Assembly: GCA_021792095.1 (NCBI GenBank) | Contig: JAJYVH010000001.1 | Location: 124,001 to 188,000 of the forward strand | DNA length: 64,000 nt | Direction of reading: 5' to 3' | From: Microcaldota archaeon | Lineage (GTDB): Archaea; Micrarchaeota; Micrarchaeia; Micrarchaeales; CABMGC01 | Shown: piece by piece, positions 41,201-48,701 of the stretch | Layout of the letters: the number at the start of each line of letters is the position of its first letter | Position numbering within the stretch: position 1 is the stretch's first letter | The notes under the pieces: model-generated | Databases searched by the model: none | What the model saw: the letters and a program-made list of their open reading frames with translations, nothing else | What the model was told of the DNA's origin: nothing | Made by a program: the position numbers and the translations under genes

Positions 41201-41761
41201 GAGAAGAAGAAAGAGGAGGCTCCGAAGCCGGCGGTGGCGTGGGACAGGGACAAGACCCAGATACTGATAGGCAAGACTGTGAAGCTGCACGTGCAGCAGG
41301 ACTCGCTGTACGTGACCGCCAACATAGACTCGGAGGGCAACGTCCGCGAGGTGTTCATCAACATGGGCAAGAGCGGCGGCCAGGAGAAGAGCTACACAGA
41401 GGCGATAGGCAGGCTGATAAGCAAGTACCTGCAGCTCAACGGCGACGTCAACGGCGTCATATCCAGCCTGAAGGGCATAAAGTCCAACGACGCGATAGCG
41501 TGGGACAGGGGCATAAAGATGTACAGCGTACCCGACGCCATAGCCAAGGCGCTCGAGATAGTGGTGGGCACTGCGAACTTCAAGGCGTTCCCGCTCAACG
41601 CTCAGGACGGGAAGGAGCAGGGCTCCCAGATGGGCGTCCAGCAGCAGGTCGCAGACACCGCCATAAAGCCGGAGATGTGCCCTGAGTGCAACGAAATGAC
41701 GCTTGTTCACGAGAGCGGATGCTACACGTGCAAGAACTGCGGCTACACCAAGTGCGCCTGA
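38291..41761 (+). CDS. nrdJ: Adenosylcobalamin-dependent (class II) ribonucleotide reductase with intein
   Basis: A 1156-residue precursor. After an ATP-cone-like start, LLNCYVIPV supplies one redox Cys. The extein continues GGGVGTDISVLRP and VITTNPC, then an intein (residues 305-671), then CSEQPLQAYGACDLGSLNLA. Joining NP and CSEQPL restores the finger-loop NPCSEQPL whose Cys forms the thiyl radical, so the enzyme is inactive unless splicing occurs. Later, IPPVGSGSVLAGTSSGIEPIFAFSYTRR is the class II binding loop. The C-terminal end has a zinc-ribbon (CPECNE, CYTCKNC), typical for NrdJ electron transfer. It reduces ribonucleotides using B12. Spliced length about 789 residues. GTG 38291 or 38294 is the start. 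Confidence 0.95.
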   Translation: MVADKEEALDESISVGKEHREEVGLPKETLDFFEGDEIRARVFYEKYALKAEDGSTLEKLPSEMWSRIAREIATVEADDAKRSEWRDKFVWLMDNFRFVPGGRIMFGAGAMRRATLLNCYVIPVKEDSLEAIFDWCKEAARTYSLGGGVGTDISVLRPRHAPVNNSALFSSGAVSFMEIMSETTHTIGQNGRRGALMITMSVDHPDILEFIRVKQNRDKVRYANISVRITDEFMRAVENDTDFTLRYESKKAGRIEKVVRARQLWNELIQAARDWAEPGLIFWDTMKKYSPSEYNGMEVITTNPCTTGDTLVQTPDGWKRVDTLKAGDEVVTAYGTSRPISEIYVHEDQDVYSVKFTDGGEVKATKGHIFHTRQGRAGKDRYWNKFWNAEKRLSDLKAGDMVRVQRSVSVPNNPVETHGVPDREYGFMLGTLLGDGCYTPKIVARGHAKIASDYREKEWNDTIMRTFGHYASDNISVTNSSGNGYYILLQKQGTQFILDKTLLQPAKSFEKRIPMEYINSNAELHKGLIDGLVSTDGNVNMNPTNPALRISSTSIGLLNDVKLILAFHGIHARIYRTRRISHRLGGRTIETKHESTVLHIYGNDLARFASIFPISHPEKQERLYRLRDMSIGTSSDFSKIKSIDYLGKETVYDIYEKETDTWVTNGYVSRGCSEQPLQAYGACDLGSLNLAAFVLDMFTDNARLDWASLEKATRYATRFLDNVLDYNIGKHPLKDQEESVSKSRRIGIGVTGLADMLAMLKIKYDSDDALAFVDKLFEKLKETAYDESTEIAKEKGPFALFDAQKHLSMPFIQNLNKDLRKKIEDNGLRNVAILTIPPVGSGSVLAGTSSGIEPIFAFSYTRRSESLSKEYFKVYHPLVMKYMSMTSLKDDAELPDFFVPAHKINAEFRVRMQSVMQKHVDSAISSTVNLPANAAVEDVGNIYMLAWKGKCKGITVYREGSREGVLITEEEKKKEEAPKPAVAWDRDKTQILIGKTVKLHVQQDSLYVTANIDSEGNVREVFINMGKSGGQEKSYTEAIGRLISKYLQLNGDVNGVISSLKGIKSNDAIAWDRGIKMYSVPDAIAKALEIVVGTANFKAFPLNAQDGKEQGSQMGVQQQVADTAIKPEMCPECNEMTLVHESGCYTCKNCGYTKCA
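39203..40303 (+). mobile_element. Intein with LAGLIDADG endonuclease in nrdJ
   Basis: Encodes 367 residues inserted before the active-site Cys. N-terminal splicing block starts CTTGDTLVQTPDGW, and block B has the T-x-x-H pattern (ATKGHIFHTRQ). Two LAGLIDADG-type motifs, FMLGTLLGDGCY and KGLIDGLVSTDG, mark a homing endonuclease. The C-terminal blocks F and G read VYDIYEKETDTWVTNGYVSRG, followed by Cys. The usual penultimate His and terminal Asn are replaced by Arg and Gly, so normal Asn cyclisation seems impossible in this copy. Base composition is close to the host gene, suggesting a long stay. Confidence 0.9.
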
Positions 41762-41814
41762 CGCCGCTTGCGATGGGACGCGCGCCGAGCAGACTGGCTG
41801 GCCTATCCGGACGG

Positions 41815-42303
41815 CTACCCGCTTACCCTTGCGGCAAGCTGGCCGACTGCGGTCTGCGAGAAGCCTGTGTACGTGTTGGTGTAGTTTATCAGCAGGTAGC
41901 CCTGGAACTCCTGGCCTGGCGAAGCGGAGTACTGGCTGTTGCCCGCCCAGCATTGCGCGCTGAACGTGTAGTTGGAGCCTATGAGCATGCTTATCTGGTT
42001 GCTAGGCGGATTGCTGGGCACGTACATGTGCGCCGCGCTCGTGTTGGTGTTGCAGCCGTAGGCGGTTATGTTTATGGTGGAGAGCGTCGCCTGCTCCAGG
42101 TTTATCGTGACCACGCCGGAGCTGGCCAGCTCTATGCTGGTGCAGGAGAAGCCGGCCGGCAACACGCACTCATTACCGAGCACGCTGCCCGGGCTGAACA
42201 CGCCGAGCGCGAAGAGGGCTGCGAGCGCGACTGCTATCACCAGTATGGCCCAGCCGTAGGTCACCAGGTACTCCATGGCAGACTGCTGCCTGAGCTGTCG
42301 CAT
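41815..42303 (-). CDS. Pilin-like secreted protein, 162 residues
   Basis: Starts MRQLRQQSAMEYLVTYGWAILVIAVALAALFALGVF, the same class III signal and helix as the LamG proteins, with highly similar DNA across this part. The exported domain is unrelated to LamG: Ser/Thr/Asn-rich with four Cys (NECVLPAGFSC, AYGCNT, AQCWAG) and a C-terminal strand region (YLLINYTNTYTGFSQTAVGQLAARVSG). Probably a pilin subunit. A TATA-like ATAAAAAAAC (complement of 42325-42334) lies about 27 bases upstream of ATG 42303, suggesting a leaderless mRNA divergent from the next gene. Confidence 0.78.
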   Translation of the reverse strand: MRQLRQQSAMEYLVTYGWAILVIAVALAALFALGVFSPGSVLGNECVLPAGFSCTSIELASSGVVTINLEQATLSTINITAYGCNTNTSAAHMYVPSNPPSNQISMLIGSNYTFSAQCWAGNSQYSASPGQEFQGYLLINYTNTYTGFSQTAVGQLAARVSG

Positions 42304-42323
42304 GCTACTTATCCTACCTATGT

Positions 42324-42336
42324 TTTTTTATTACAT
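42324..42336. promoter_or_regulatory. Divergent TATA promoter (pilin / membrane protein)
   Basis: TTTTTTTATTACA lies 27 bases from ATG 42303 on the minus strand and about 30 from ATG 42360 on the plus strand. One AT-rich core seems to serve both genes, each nearly leaderless. Confidence 0.5.
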
Positions 42337-42359
42337 TAACCCCAAATGGTCTTGATAGC

Positions 42360-43085
42360 ATGTGGGCGCCCTTTCTTCTGCAAGCTGCAGGCTCGGTCGT
42401 GAACGTGGCTACGTACGTTGCCGCTGGTTCCGTGTACACTGAGAACACAGTAGTTGTGCTCATCACCATGCTCACGGTACTGGCGCTGTCGGTGCAGATA
42501 GCAAGGGGCTACTTCCTGCGCATACTCAAGAAGTTCACGCTCAGGCTCGGCGCCGACATCTGGTGGCTGGTGTACATACTGCTGCGCGACGCCAGCATAT
42601 TCCTTGTTGTCTTCCTTGGCTTCATGCTCTTCTGGCCCGCGATATACCAGGATTTCCCGATAGCTGTGCCCTTCATGCCCCTCGCCATAGACTTCTTCGC
42701 CATGGCCCTGGTGCTCATGCTGGTGGTGGACACCGACGAGGTGCCCCTCTACAACAGCCTGATGACCATATTAGTCCTGGTAGGCACAGTGCTCTACATA
42801 ACTGGAGTGGTGTTCGTCACGGAGGGCGCTACGCAGCTTGCGGTTCTTCCGGCCACCGTGTCGCTGAGCCAGAGCAACATATGGGGATACTTCAACGCAA
42901 ACTTCAACTCCATGAACAACCCCAACCTGTCAATGTACACGTTCTACGTCACTTTCGGCATACTCGGCATCTGCGGGCTTGTGGCCCTGCTCTACTCGTT
43001 CAGGGGCGGGATACTCAACAGGCTTATAGAGCCAAAACCCAAGCCTGCCGTCAAGGAGACGATCAACCCGCCACAGGCCAAGTGA
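42360..43085 (+). CDS. Polytopic membrane protein, unknown, next to ferredoxin
   Basis: A 241-residue protein with about six membrane helices (VVVLITMLTVLALSVQIA, IFLVVFLGFMLFW, FFAMALVLMLVVDTDEV, LMTILVLVGTVLYITGVVFV, FYVTFGILGICGLVALLYSF). Between helices are charged loops such as RILKKFTLRLGADIWW. The C-terminal tail is Lys/Pro-rich and cytoplasmic. Not recognised as a known transporter. Its stop is six bases before a two-cluster ferredoxin gene, suggesting a membrane redox or electron-transfer unit; haem ligands (paired His) are not evident. Confidence 0.7.
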   Translation: MWAPFLLQAAGSVVNVATYVAAGSVYTENTVVVLITMLTVLALSVQIARGYFLRILKKFTLRLGADIWWLVYILLRDASIFLVVFLGFMLFWPAIYQDFPIAVPFMPLAIDFFAMALVLMLVVDTDEVPLYNSLMTILVLVGTVLYITGVVFVTEGATQLAVLPATVSLSQSNIWGYFNANFNSMNNPNLSMYTFYVTFGILGICGLVALLYSFRGGILNRLIEPKPKPAVKETINPPQAK

Positions 43086-43091
43086 GCGCCG

Positions 43092-43547
43092 ATGCCGTTC
43101 AAGTACACGTTCGACGACAACAAGTGCATACAGTGCGGCATATGCGGCGACGTGTGCCCTGTCAACGCGCTGGATTTCACCAGGCCGAGGCACAAGAACA
43201 TAGAGGACGCGAGGGGCCAGCCGCCGTCCACTGAAGACATGACCGAGTATCCGATACAGGTAGACAGGTGCATAGGCTGCATGATCTGCCCCACCGAGTG
43301 CCCGGTGTCGTGCATAGAGATAGTGCAGGTGCCGAGGGAGCCGAGGTATGCGCCCAAGCAGGGACCGATGCTCACCGAGGAGCCAACGAAGGACGAATTC
43401 TCGCTTTCCAAGTACACCAAGGTTAGGCCCGCCAAGGCGAAGGTCAAGGACCCGTGGGGCAACGAATGGCATTACATACCGCACACCGGCCCGAGAGCCA
43501 CGAAAAGGCCTTCCGAAGTGTGGGAGAAGCACGAGGAGATGGATTGA
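43092..43547 (+). CDS. Two-[4Fe-4S] ferredoxin-type protein
   Basis: A 151-residue protein with two cluster motifs: CIQCGICGDVCP (near the start) and CIGCMICPTECPVSC. Each supplies CxxCxxCxxxCP ligands as in bacterial-type 2[4Fe-4S] ferredoxins and complex I/NuoI-like subunits. Between them lies an insertion (DFTRPRHKNIEDARGQPPSTEDMTEY). The C-terminal third is basic with Trp residues (KVKDPWGNEWHYIPHTGPR), resembling the tail of NuoI/EchF-like proteins. Encoded directly after a membrane protein, so it likely docks to it and passes electrons (inference). Stop overlaps the next gene start. Confidence 0.88.
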   Translation: MPFKYTFDDNKCIQCGICGDVCPVNALDFTRPRHKNIEDARGQPPSTEDMTEYPIQVDRCIGCMICPTECPVSCIEIVQVPREPRYAPKQGPMLTEEPTKDEFSLSKYTKVRPAKAKVKDPWGNEWHYIPHTGPRATKRPSEVWEKHEEMD

Positions 43548-44140
43548 CGAGGAGAGTGGTGATCGTGCACGGGTGGGGCTCCGATTCTGAGAGCGACTGG
43601 ATCCCGTGGCTCGCCGGCGAGATCAGGCAGAGAGGCATAGAGGCGAGCGCTCCGGACATGCCCGATACCGAGAACCCGAAAATAACGGAATGGGTGCGTT
43701 TCCTCTCAGAGCAGATAAACGGGGCTGACAGTAGCCTGTTCCTGGTGGGCCACAGCATAGGCTGCCAGACGATACTAAGGTATCTGGAGGCGCTGCCCGA
43801 GGGCAGCAAGATAGGCGGCGCCGTGTTTGTGGCCGGATGGACCTCCCTCACAGGCCTCAGCGATAGCGAGAAGGCGGTATCGGCCCCGTGGGAGAACACG
43901 CCGATAGACTGGCGGAAGGCATCCGCGAGCGCGGGCTCGTTCGTGTGCATATACTCTGACAACGATCCCTACGTGACCGAGGCGGATGCGCAGCTCCTTG
44001 GCAGGAACCTGGGCGCCAAGATGGTGCTGGACGCAGGGCGCGGGCACTTCACAGAAGAGGACGACGTGACGCAGCTGCCCGCCGTGCTCGACGAACTGCT
44101 GGCCATGATGGGCCTGCCCGCAGACACCGCTGTCATTTAG
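43544..44140 (+). CDS. RBBP9/YdeN-type alpha/beta hydrolase
   Basis: A 198-residue serine hydrolase. VVIVHGWGSDSESDWIPWL marks the YdeN/RBBP9 family, with nucleophile elbow LVGHSIGCQTILRYL, the acid near DNDPYVTEADA and the final His in GRGHFTEED. Substrate unknown; family members are broad esterases or aminopeptidase-like. TTG 43544 overlaps the ferredoxin stop (TTGA) and has GAGGAG upstream, so coupled translation is likely; GTG 43556 is an alternative. The gene ends within the convergent methionine aminopeptidase gene by eight bases. Confidence 0.85.
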   Translation: MTRRVVIVHGWGSDSESDWIPWLAGEIRQRGIEASAPDMPDTENPKITEWVRFLSEQINGADSSLFLVGHSIGCQTILRYLEALPEGSKIGGAVFVAGWTSLTGLSDSEKAVSAPWENTPIDWRKASASAGSFVCIYSDNDPYVTEADAQLLGRNLGAKMVLDAGRGHFTEEDDVTQLPAVLDELLAMMGLPADTAVI

Positions 44141-45035
44141 TGACCACAGCGCACGAGTCCTTCTCCACTATTGCCTCCTTCTCGGCCTGGGCCACAATCC
44201 CATGGCCGCGCTCCACGAGCGCGGGGAACGACTGCAGGACGCCAAGCCCGGAGAGCTCGTTCAGTCCCTTCCTTATGCCGAACTCCGAAGCAAACTCCTT
44301 CGCAAGCCACCTTATCGCGAACGGGTACGTCTTGTGCTCCCTTTCCACAATCTCCGCCAGCTTCCTCGCCTCGGGGCTCCTTGCGGCAACGGGACCGTTC
44401 AGCTGGAATATCTGCACCACGTCGCTGTCTACCACAAAGCCATCGCCTGTAGTCAGGAAGGGCTCCAGCGCTATCACCTGGCCCTCCTCCAGCCTCGTCG
44501 TGTCGCCGTTGTCGTAGTTGGGTATGAATATGGAGGCATGGAGCTCTCCGTACTCCACGGCGTGGCCGCCGAGGTTCCTTATGGGCTTGAAACCGCGCTT
44601 CTCTGCCACCCTGGCGATCTCCCTGCCTATGTCGTTGAGCCTGGCGCCCGCCCTCACGCCCGCGAGGCCTGCCTCCAGCGCCTCGCCTGCGGCCTCGACC
44701 ATCTTCGCATTATCGCCGGACAGGTCGACTGTCACTGCGCAGTCGCCCAGCACGTCCCCTTGCCTTGCGCCGACATCCACCTTCACCACGTCGCGGTCCC
44801 CGAAGACGCTGGCGTCTGAGGTGGTTGCCGTGTAGTGCGCTGCGCGCTCGTTGGCCGATATGTTGGCCGGGAAAGCGAGCTGCATACCTTTGCCCCTTAT
44901 GAAAGCCTCTATCTTCTCGCACGCGTCGAGCACGCTTGCGCCGGGCTTCACCAGGCTCTTGCCGTACTGCGCGGCCTCCCATGAAACTCTGCCAACTTCC
45001 TTCAGCTTCTCGTAGTCGTATTCTTGCCCTTGCAT
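44133..45035 (-). CDS. map: Methionine aminopeptidase, type II
   Basis: The 300-residue enzyme removes initiator methionine. Pita-bread metal ligands are in order: KVDVGARQGDVLGDCAVTVDLS (two Asp), IRNLGGHAVEYGELHASIFIPNYDNG (His), ALEPFLTTGDG (Glu), and final EKDSCAVVTK region (Glu near the end, IVEKDS). The insertion between typical of the archaeal/eukaryotic type II form follows ALEPF. It lies one base after the stop of polB on the same strand, so it is co-transcribed with it. The C-terminal end overlaps the convergent hydrolase gene. Confidence 0.94.
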   Translation of the reverse strand: MQGQEYDYEKLKEVGRVSWEAAQYGKSLVKPGASVLDACEKIEAFIRGKGMQLAFPANISANERAAHYTATTSDASVFGDRDVVKVDVGARQGDVLGDCAVTVDLSGDNAKMVEAAGEALEAGLAGVRAGARLNDIGREIARVAEKRGFKPIRNLGGHAVEYGELHASIFIPNYDNGDTTRLEEGQVIALEPFLTTGDGFVVDSDVVQIFQLNGPVAARSPEARKLAEIVEREHKTYPFAIRWLAKEFASEFGIRKGLNELSGLGVLQSFPALVERGHGIVAQAEKEAIVEKDSCAVVTK

Positions 45036-45036
45036 A

Positions 45037-47454
45037 TCAAAGCCTCTTCTGCGAGCCTGAGCCCGTCAGCTCCTCCTCGGTCACCCCCAGTTCCTTGAGT
45101 ATCTTCAGCGTAGCGGGTATGACCTGGTGGTTTATGTAGTAGTCAGGATCATAGTCCTTCGCGGTCTCCTCCACCTCCGCCTTCTCGCTTATGCTGTTCC
45201 CGTGCTTCGTTATCACATAGCCTATGGCCGCGCCGTCCAGGTCCTCGCTCGTCTTGACTCCCTGCCTTATCGCCTTCTGCGCTGCGTAAAGCTCCGGCGA
45301 CCTGACGTCGTAGTTGCCTATGCCCTTCCTGAGCTGCGTGTGTATGACGAACTCCTGCATGTCCATGCTGCCGGAGCGTATCCGCGCCACGACGTCGCGC
45401 ACTATGGACACGGCCTTCTCCTTGCTGCCCTCCTTCAGTATCGCGTCGAGCACCGCGTGCTGCGTGTCGCGCGCCACCTTGGACCAGTCCCTGCGTACAA
45501 GCTCGAAGCCCTTTATCTTTATCCTGCCTGACTGCGACAGGAGGGCATACTTCTTCTTCGCTCCCGTCTCCGCGCCGCGCTTGCCCACGAAGACACCGCG
45601 CGTGTATGTGTCCTCGAACTCGAGCTCCATGGCGCCGGGCAGGGAGCCGTTGAGGCGCTTCTGGAACTCCACGACGTCCTCGTCGCTCTTGCTGCCCCTC
45701 AGCAGGAAGGTGCTGTCCGTGTCGCTGTAGATGACCTTGAAGCCTGCCTTCTCCGCCTCCTCGATCGTCCTAAGTATGAACTGCCTCGCGAACGCAGTTA
45801 TGCTGGACGCGCATTCCCTGGAGTACCACCTGGAGCGCGCGTAGCCCAGGTAGCCGTAGAACGAGTTGGCTAGTATCTTGAGCGCCGTGCTCCTAGCGCC
45901 CAGCAGCTTGTTGTCGGGATCTTTTTTGAACGCCTTCTTGACCGATGCGCGCTCGTCTATCAGCATCTTCAGCAGCAGGGGCATTATGCCAACGCGGTCC
46001 TTCCTGAACCTTATGCCGGTGGGCGACTCGTAATAGTCGCCACAATCCTTGCATATAGTTGAGGGGTCTATGTTGTGCGCTATTATGATAGATGGATACA
46101 GGCCACGGAAGTCGAGCACGGATATGTTCTCGTAGATGCCTGCATCCGGCGTCTTCACGTAAGCGCCTTCGTACGGGTTCGCCATCCTCGCGGCGATCTC
46201 CGCAGGGTTTGGTTTGTTGGGCACCACTTCCCCGTGCTCGTGTGCCAGGCACATGAGCATGTGCTCAGCCAGCTGGCTGGTGGTGGATATGCTCGCCTCC
46301 CCGAGCGTGGTGCGGCCCACGTGGGCCATCTCCACCTCTATAGTTATGAAGAACTCGAAAAGCTCGTCCACAGCGAGCGAGTCGGCCAGCGAATAGTCGG
46401 CCAGCTCCTCCACCCGACTGCCTCCGGCGTCCCACTGCTCCCAGATGTTCGCCCTGTCGACCATCTTCTTCCTCTTGCCGGTCACAGCAGCGTACACCTC
46501 CACTAGCTTGAAGTTGTTGACCTTGATCACCTGCTCCGATGCGCCCACCACGGAAACGAACTTCGCAACGTTGTACAGGTCCAGGTTCACCCTGCCTGGT
46601 ATGCGAACAGCCTCGAGCAGGCCGTGGTGCTCTGTCTTCGCGTTGCCGCCCTCGTACCTGCCTAACTTCAGGTCGACTCCGAGCGCCGCCGCCCTTTCCA
46701 TCAGGTACGGGATGTCGAAGGCCGAAGAGTTGTAACCCACGATGACATCAGGGTCTATGCGCTGCACCGCGGCGCTGAAGGCCTGCAGCATCTCCTTCTC
46801 GCCGCTGAAGCCGGAGACGAAGTCCCTGGCTATCTCCTTGGTAGCCAGCACCCTCTTCTCGCTCCCGTCCGTGTAGCTTATCATGATCACCGGATCGCGC
46901 TTGGGGTTGGGCACGCCGCGCGGATTGTACGTCTCTATGTCGAAGCTGAGGCGGCTGAGCTTGATATCAGGCTGCCCGTCGCCTGCGCGTATGTCGTCTA
47001 TGAGCAGGTCGCCGCCATCCTCGTGGGCCTTCACGACGGCGATGGACATGGGCGAGAGCCCCTTGTCTATCAGGTACCTCTTCCAGAACACTATGTCCTT
47101 CTCGTAGCACGTGCCCAGCTCTCCCATGACCTCGCTGACCCCGGGCACGTGCCTCGGGTTCCTTAGCACTATCTTGAATACTTTCCGCTTCTCCGTCCCC
47201 ACCAGCAGCTCCTCCTCGCCAACATCCTCTATGCCTGCCTGCTCGCCTTCTCTTGTGACCACCTTCATTCCCTTGAGCTGCTCCGCGCTGACCTTGGAGT
47301 TGCCGGGCACAAGATAGAAGTAGGGATAGAAGGACGGGTCGAGGAGGTTGTACACTCTGCTCGCGGTCTTGAGGCTTACCCTGACCACCCCGCGGTCGTT
47401 GCGAGTGACGTAACTCGCGTCGAGTATTATGCCTTTGAGATCCAAGTCCCCCAT
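45037..47454 (-). CDS. polB: Family B DNA polymerase
   Basis: The 805-residue replicative-type polymerase has a 3'-5' exonuclease with LSFDIETYNPRG (Exo I), VGYNSSAFDIPYLMERA (Exo II) and ADYSLADSLAVDEL (Exo III). Polymerase motifs are DFRGLYPSIIIAHNIDP (motif A), LKILANSFYGYLGYARSRWY (motif B) and IYSDTDSTFLLR (motif C, catalytic Asp pair). The N-terminal uracil-sensing pocket region is of the usual archaeal layout. No intein is present at motifs A-C, common insertion sites. Stop is one base before map. A TATA-like element (complement of GGATAAAAAGCG near 47488-47499) is about 40 bases upstream. Confidence 0.96.
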   Translation of the reverse strand: MGDLDLKGIILDASYVTRNDRGVVRVSLKTASRVYNLLDPSFYPYFYLVPGNSKVSAEQLKGMKVVTREGEQAGIEDVGEEELLVGTEKRKVFKIVLRNPRHVPGVSEVMGELGTCYEKDIVFWKRYLIDKGLSPMSIAVVKAHEDGGDLLIDDIRAGDGQPDIKLSRLSFDIETYNPRGVPNPKRDPVIMISYTDGSEKRVLATKEIARDFVSGFSGEKEMLQAFSAAVQRIDPDVIVGYNSSAFDIPYLMERAAALGVDLKLGRYEGGNAKTEHHGLLEAVRIPGRVNLDLYNVAKFVSVVGASEQVIKVNNFKLVEVYAAVTGKRKKMVDRANIWEQWDAGGSRVEELADYSLADSLAVDELFEFFITIEVEMAHVGRTTLGEASISTTSQLAEHMLMCLAHEHGEVVPNKPNPAEIAARMANPYEGAYVKTPDAGIYENISVLDFRGLYPSIIIAHNIDPSTICKDCGDYYESPTGIRFRKDRVGIMPLLLKMLIDERASVKKAFKKDPDNKLLGARSTALKILANSFYGYLGYARSRWYSRECASSITAFARQFILRTIEEAEKAGFKVIYSDTDSTFLLRGSKSDEDVVEFQKRLNGSLPGAMELEFEDTYTRGVFVGKRGAETGAKKKYALLSQSGRIKIKGFELVRRDWSKVARDTQHAVLDAILKEGSKEKAVSIVRDVVARIRSGSMDMQEFVIHTQLRKGIGNYDVRSPELYAAQKAIRQGVKTSEDLDGAAIGYVITKHGNSISEKAEVEETAKDYDPDYYINHQVIPATLKILKELGVTEEELTGSGSQKRL

Positions 47455-47568
47455 GTTATCGAAAGAGTGAATATTGATGGCATTTCAAGGATAAAAAGCG
47501 TTGCTATAGGCAGCTTTCGCATAGCCTCAGCTGTGGGTTGCTTTCAAAGGACAAAAGCTTTCCTCTTA

Positions 47569-48042
47569 CTACTTCGGCTGCGTCGTCTCCTCCAGCTTGG
47601 CCTTAGTCAGCGGAAGCGGAGCGATCAGGCCTATGGAGCCGGCGAGATACGTGCCCCTTGCAGCGCACTCAAAATTCAGCAGGTTTATCAGGTCCTCCGC
47701 GAACTTGACTGGCAGCGTCTTCTTCTTGCCCCAGGCGTCGTTTATCTGGCTTATTGTTTCTGCAGTCTCCTTGGCAGACACTATGCCCTTAATCTTCAGC
47801 TCGCCTACCGATTTGTCGCCCTTGGCGCCGCCCTCGTAGTTCGCCGAGAAAGTATAGGTGATCTCTACGCTCTCCCCCTTGACCTTCACATCATCGAAGT
47901 TTATGTTGAACTTCATGCCAGTTATGGGGTCTGCTGCCGGCCTGTCCGCCTCAACGTGGTTTATTCCTATGCCTGTTATCATGCGATCAACTTGCAAAAT
48001 ATTATCTTGCTTGGGTATTATATACATTACCGATGGCGCCAT
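47569..48042 (-). CDS. Hypothetical protein with weak SecB-like pattern, 157 residues
   Basis: ATG 48042 gives MAPSVMYIIPKQDNIL. The body alternates strands (MKFNINFDDVKVKGESVEITYTFSANYEGG, VGELKIKGIVSAK) and ends with a helix and LINLLNFECAARGTYLAGSIGLIAPLPLTK. Long strands followed by a Cys-Ala-Arg-Gly-Thr helix and a Pro-rich end recall SecB-like chaperones found in some archaea; this is only a resemblance by eye. There is no signal peptide. The frame is open 84 bases further upstream, but the TATA-like ATTAATATAC (48079-48090) supports the shorter start. Confidence 0.5.
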   Translation of the reverse strand: MAPSVMYIIPKQDNILQVDRMITGIGINHVEADRPAADPITGMKFNINFDDVKVKGESVEITYTFSANYEGGAKGDKSVGELKIKGIVSAKETAETISQINDAWGKKKTLPVKFAEDLINLLNFECAARGTYLAGSIGLIAPLPLTKAKLEETTQPK

Positions 48043-48080
48043 GCCACGCTCTGCATTCGCACATTTTTTGAGAAAACGCT

Positions 48081-48100
48081 GTATATTAATAGTTTTATTA
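48081..48100. promoter_or_regulatory. Divergent AT-rich promoter at 48.1 kb
   Basis: GTATATTAAT followed by AGTTTTATTA lies between two divergent genes. It places predicted starts near 48058 (minus) and 48120 (plus), so the plus gene would be leaderless from ATG 48120. Confidence 0.45.
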
Positions 48101-48119
48101 CCCATTAGCACCGAAATAC

Positions 48120-48536
48120 ATGCCAAATAGAACTGTATTGAACAAATACGGCCTATTTGTGTCGCAAGTACACAAGGTGCTCAAGAAGAAGGAACTTGAC
48201 AGCTCGGACATGCACATTGTGGAGATGGCCAAGCTCGTTGCGATGCTCTCCTCACGCTCGTGGCGCACCTTCAAGTACCTCCACAACGGGGACGACTTCA
48301 ACAAGGATGCCATAAAGGTGGAGATAGAAGCTGCCTGCAAGGGGGGCTGGAAGGAAATAAACGAGAACGACATAAAGGAGGTGCTCACGCTTCCCGTGGG
48401 CGAGCACTCTTTCTCCATGCTGCTCACTTGCTTCCCGGAGAAGATTGAGCGGAGGACGCTGAAGGAGATGTTCTCTGAGCTCGAGAGCGACTTCGTTGAC
48501 GGCATAGAGCCCCTGGAGAGCAGGGAGATGGAATAG
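48120..48536 (+). CDS. Hypothetical protein, 138 residues
   Basis: MPNRTVLNKYGLFVSQVHKVLKKKELDSSDMHIVEMAKLVAMLSSRSWRTFKYLHNG, then charged helices and LKEMFSELESDFVDGIEPLES. Soluble, mostly helical, acidic C-terminus. No family recognised. ATG 48120 follows TTTTATTA by about 20 bases, indicating leaderless expression. It is followed by tRNA-Arg 51 bases downstream on the same strand. Confidence 0.6.
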   Translation: MPNRTVLNKYGLFVSQVHKVLKKKELDSSDMHIVEMAKLVAMLSSRSWRTFKYLHNGDDFNKDAIKVEIEAACKGGWKEINENDIKEVLTLPVGEHSFSMLLTCFPEKIERRTLKEMFSELESDFVDGIEPLESREME

Positions 48537-48587
48537 GCGTTCGGCAAGCGCTCAGCCTAATATTACTTGCAGATGAAGCAATAGCAG

Positions 48588-48662
48588 GGCATGTGGCGCA
48601 ACTTGGATAGCGCACCTGGCTTCGGACCAGGGGGTTGCGGGTCCAAATCCCGTCATGCCCGC
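48588..48662 (+). tRNA. tRNA-Arg (TCG)
   Basis: Acceptor GGGCATG (48588-48594) pairs with CATGCCC (48655-48661), with discriminator G at 48662. Anticodon stem CCTGG/CCAGG encloses loop CTTCGGA, anticodon TCG. T-arm GCGGGTCCAAATCCCGT is regular. No intron and no encoded CCA. A TATA-like ATATTACTTG lies about 25 bases upstream. Confidence 0.92.
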
Positions 48663-48701
48663 TTTTATTTTATCACTGCAATGTTTGGGCCTCCGCCCGC
48701 A

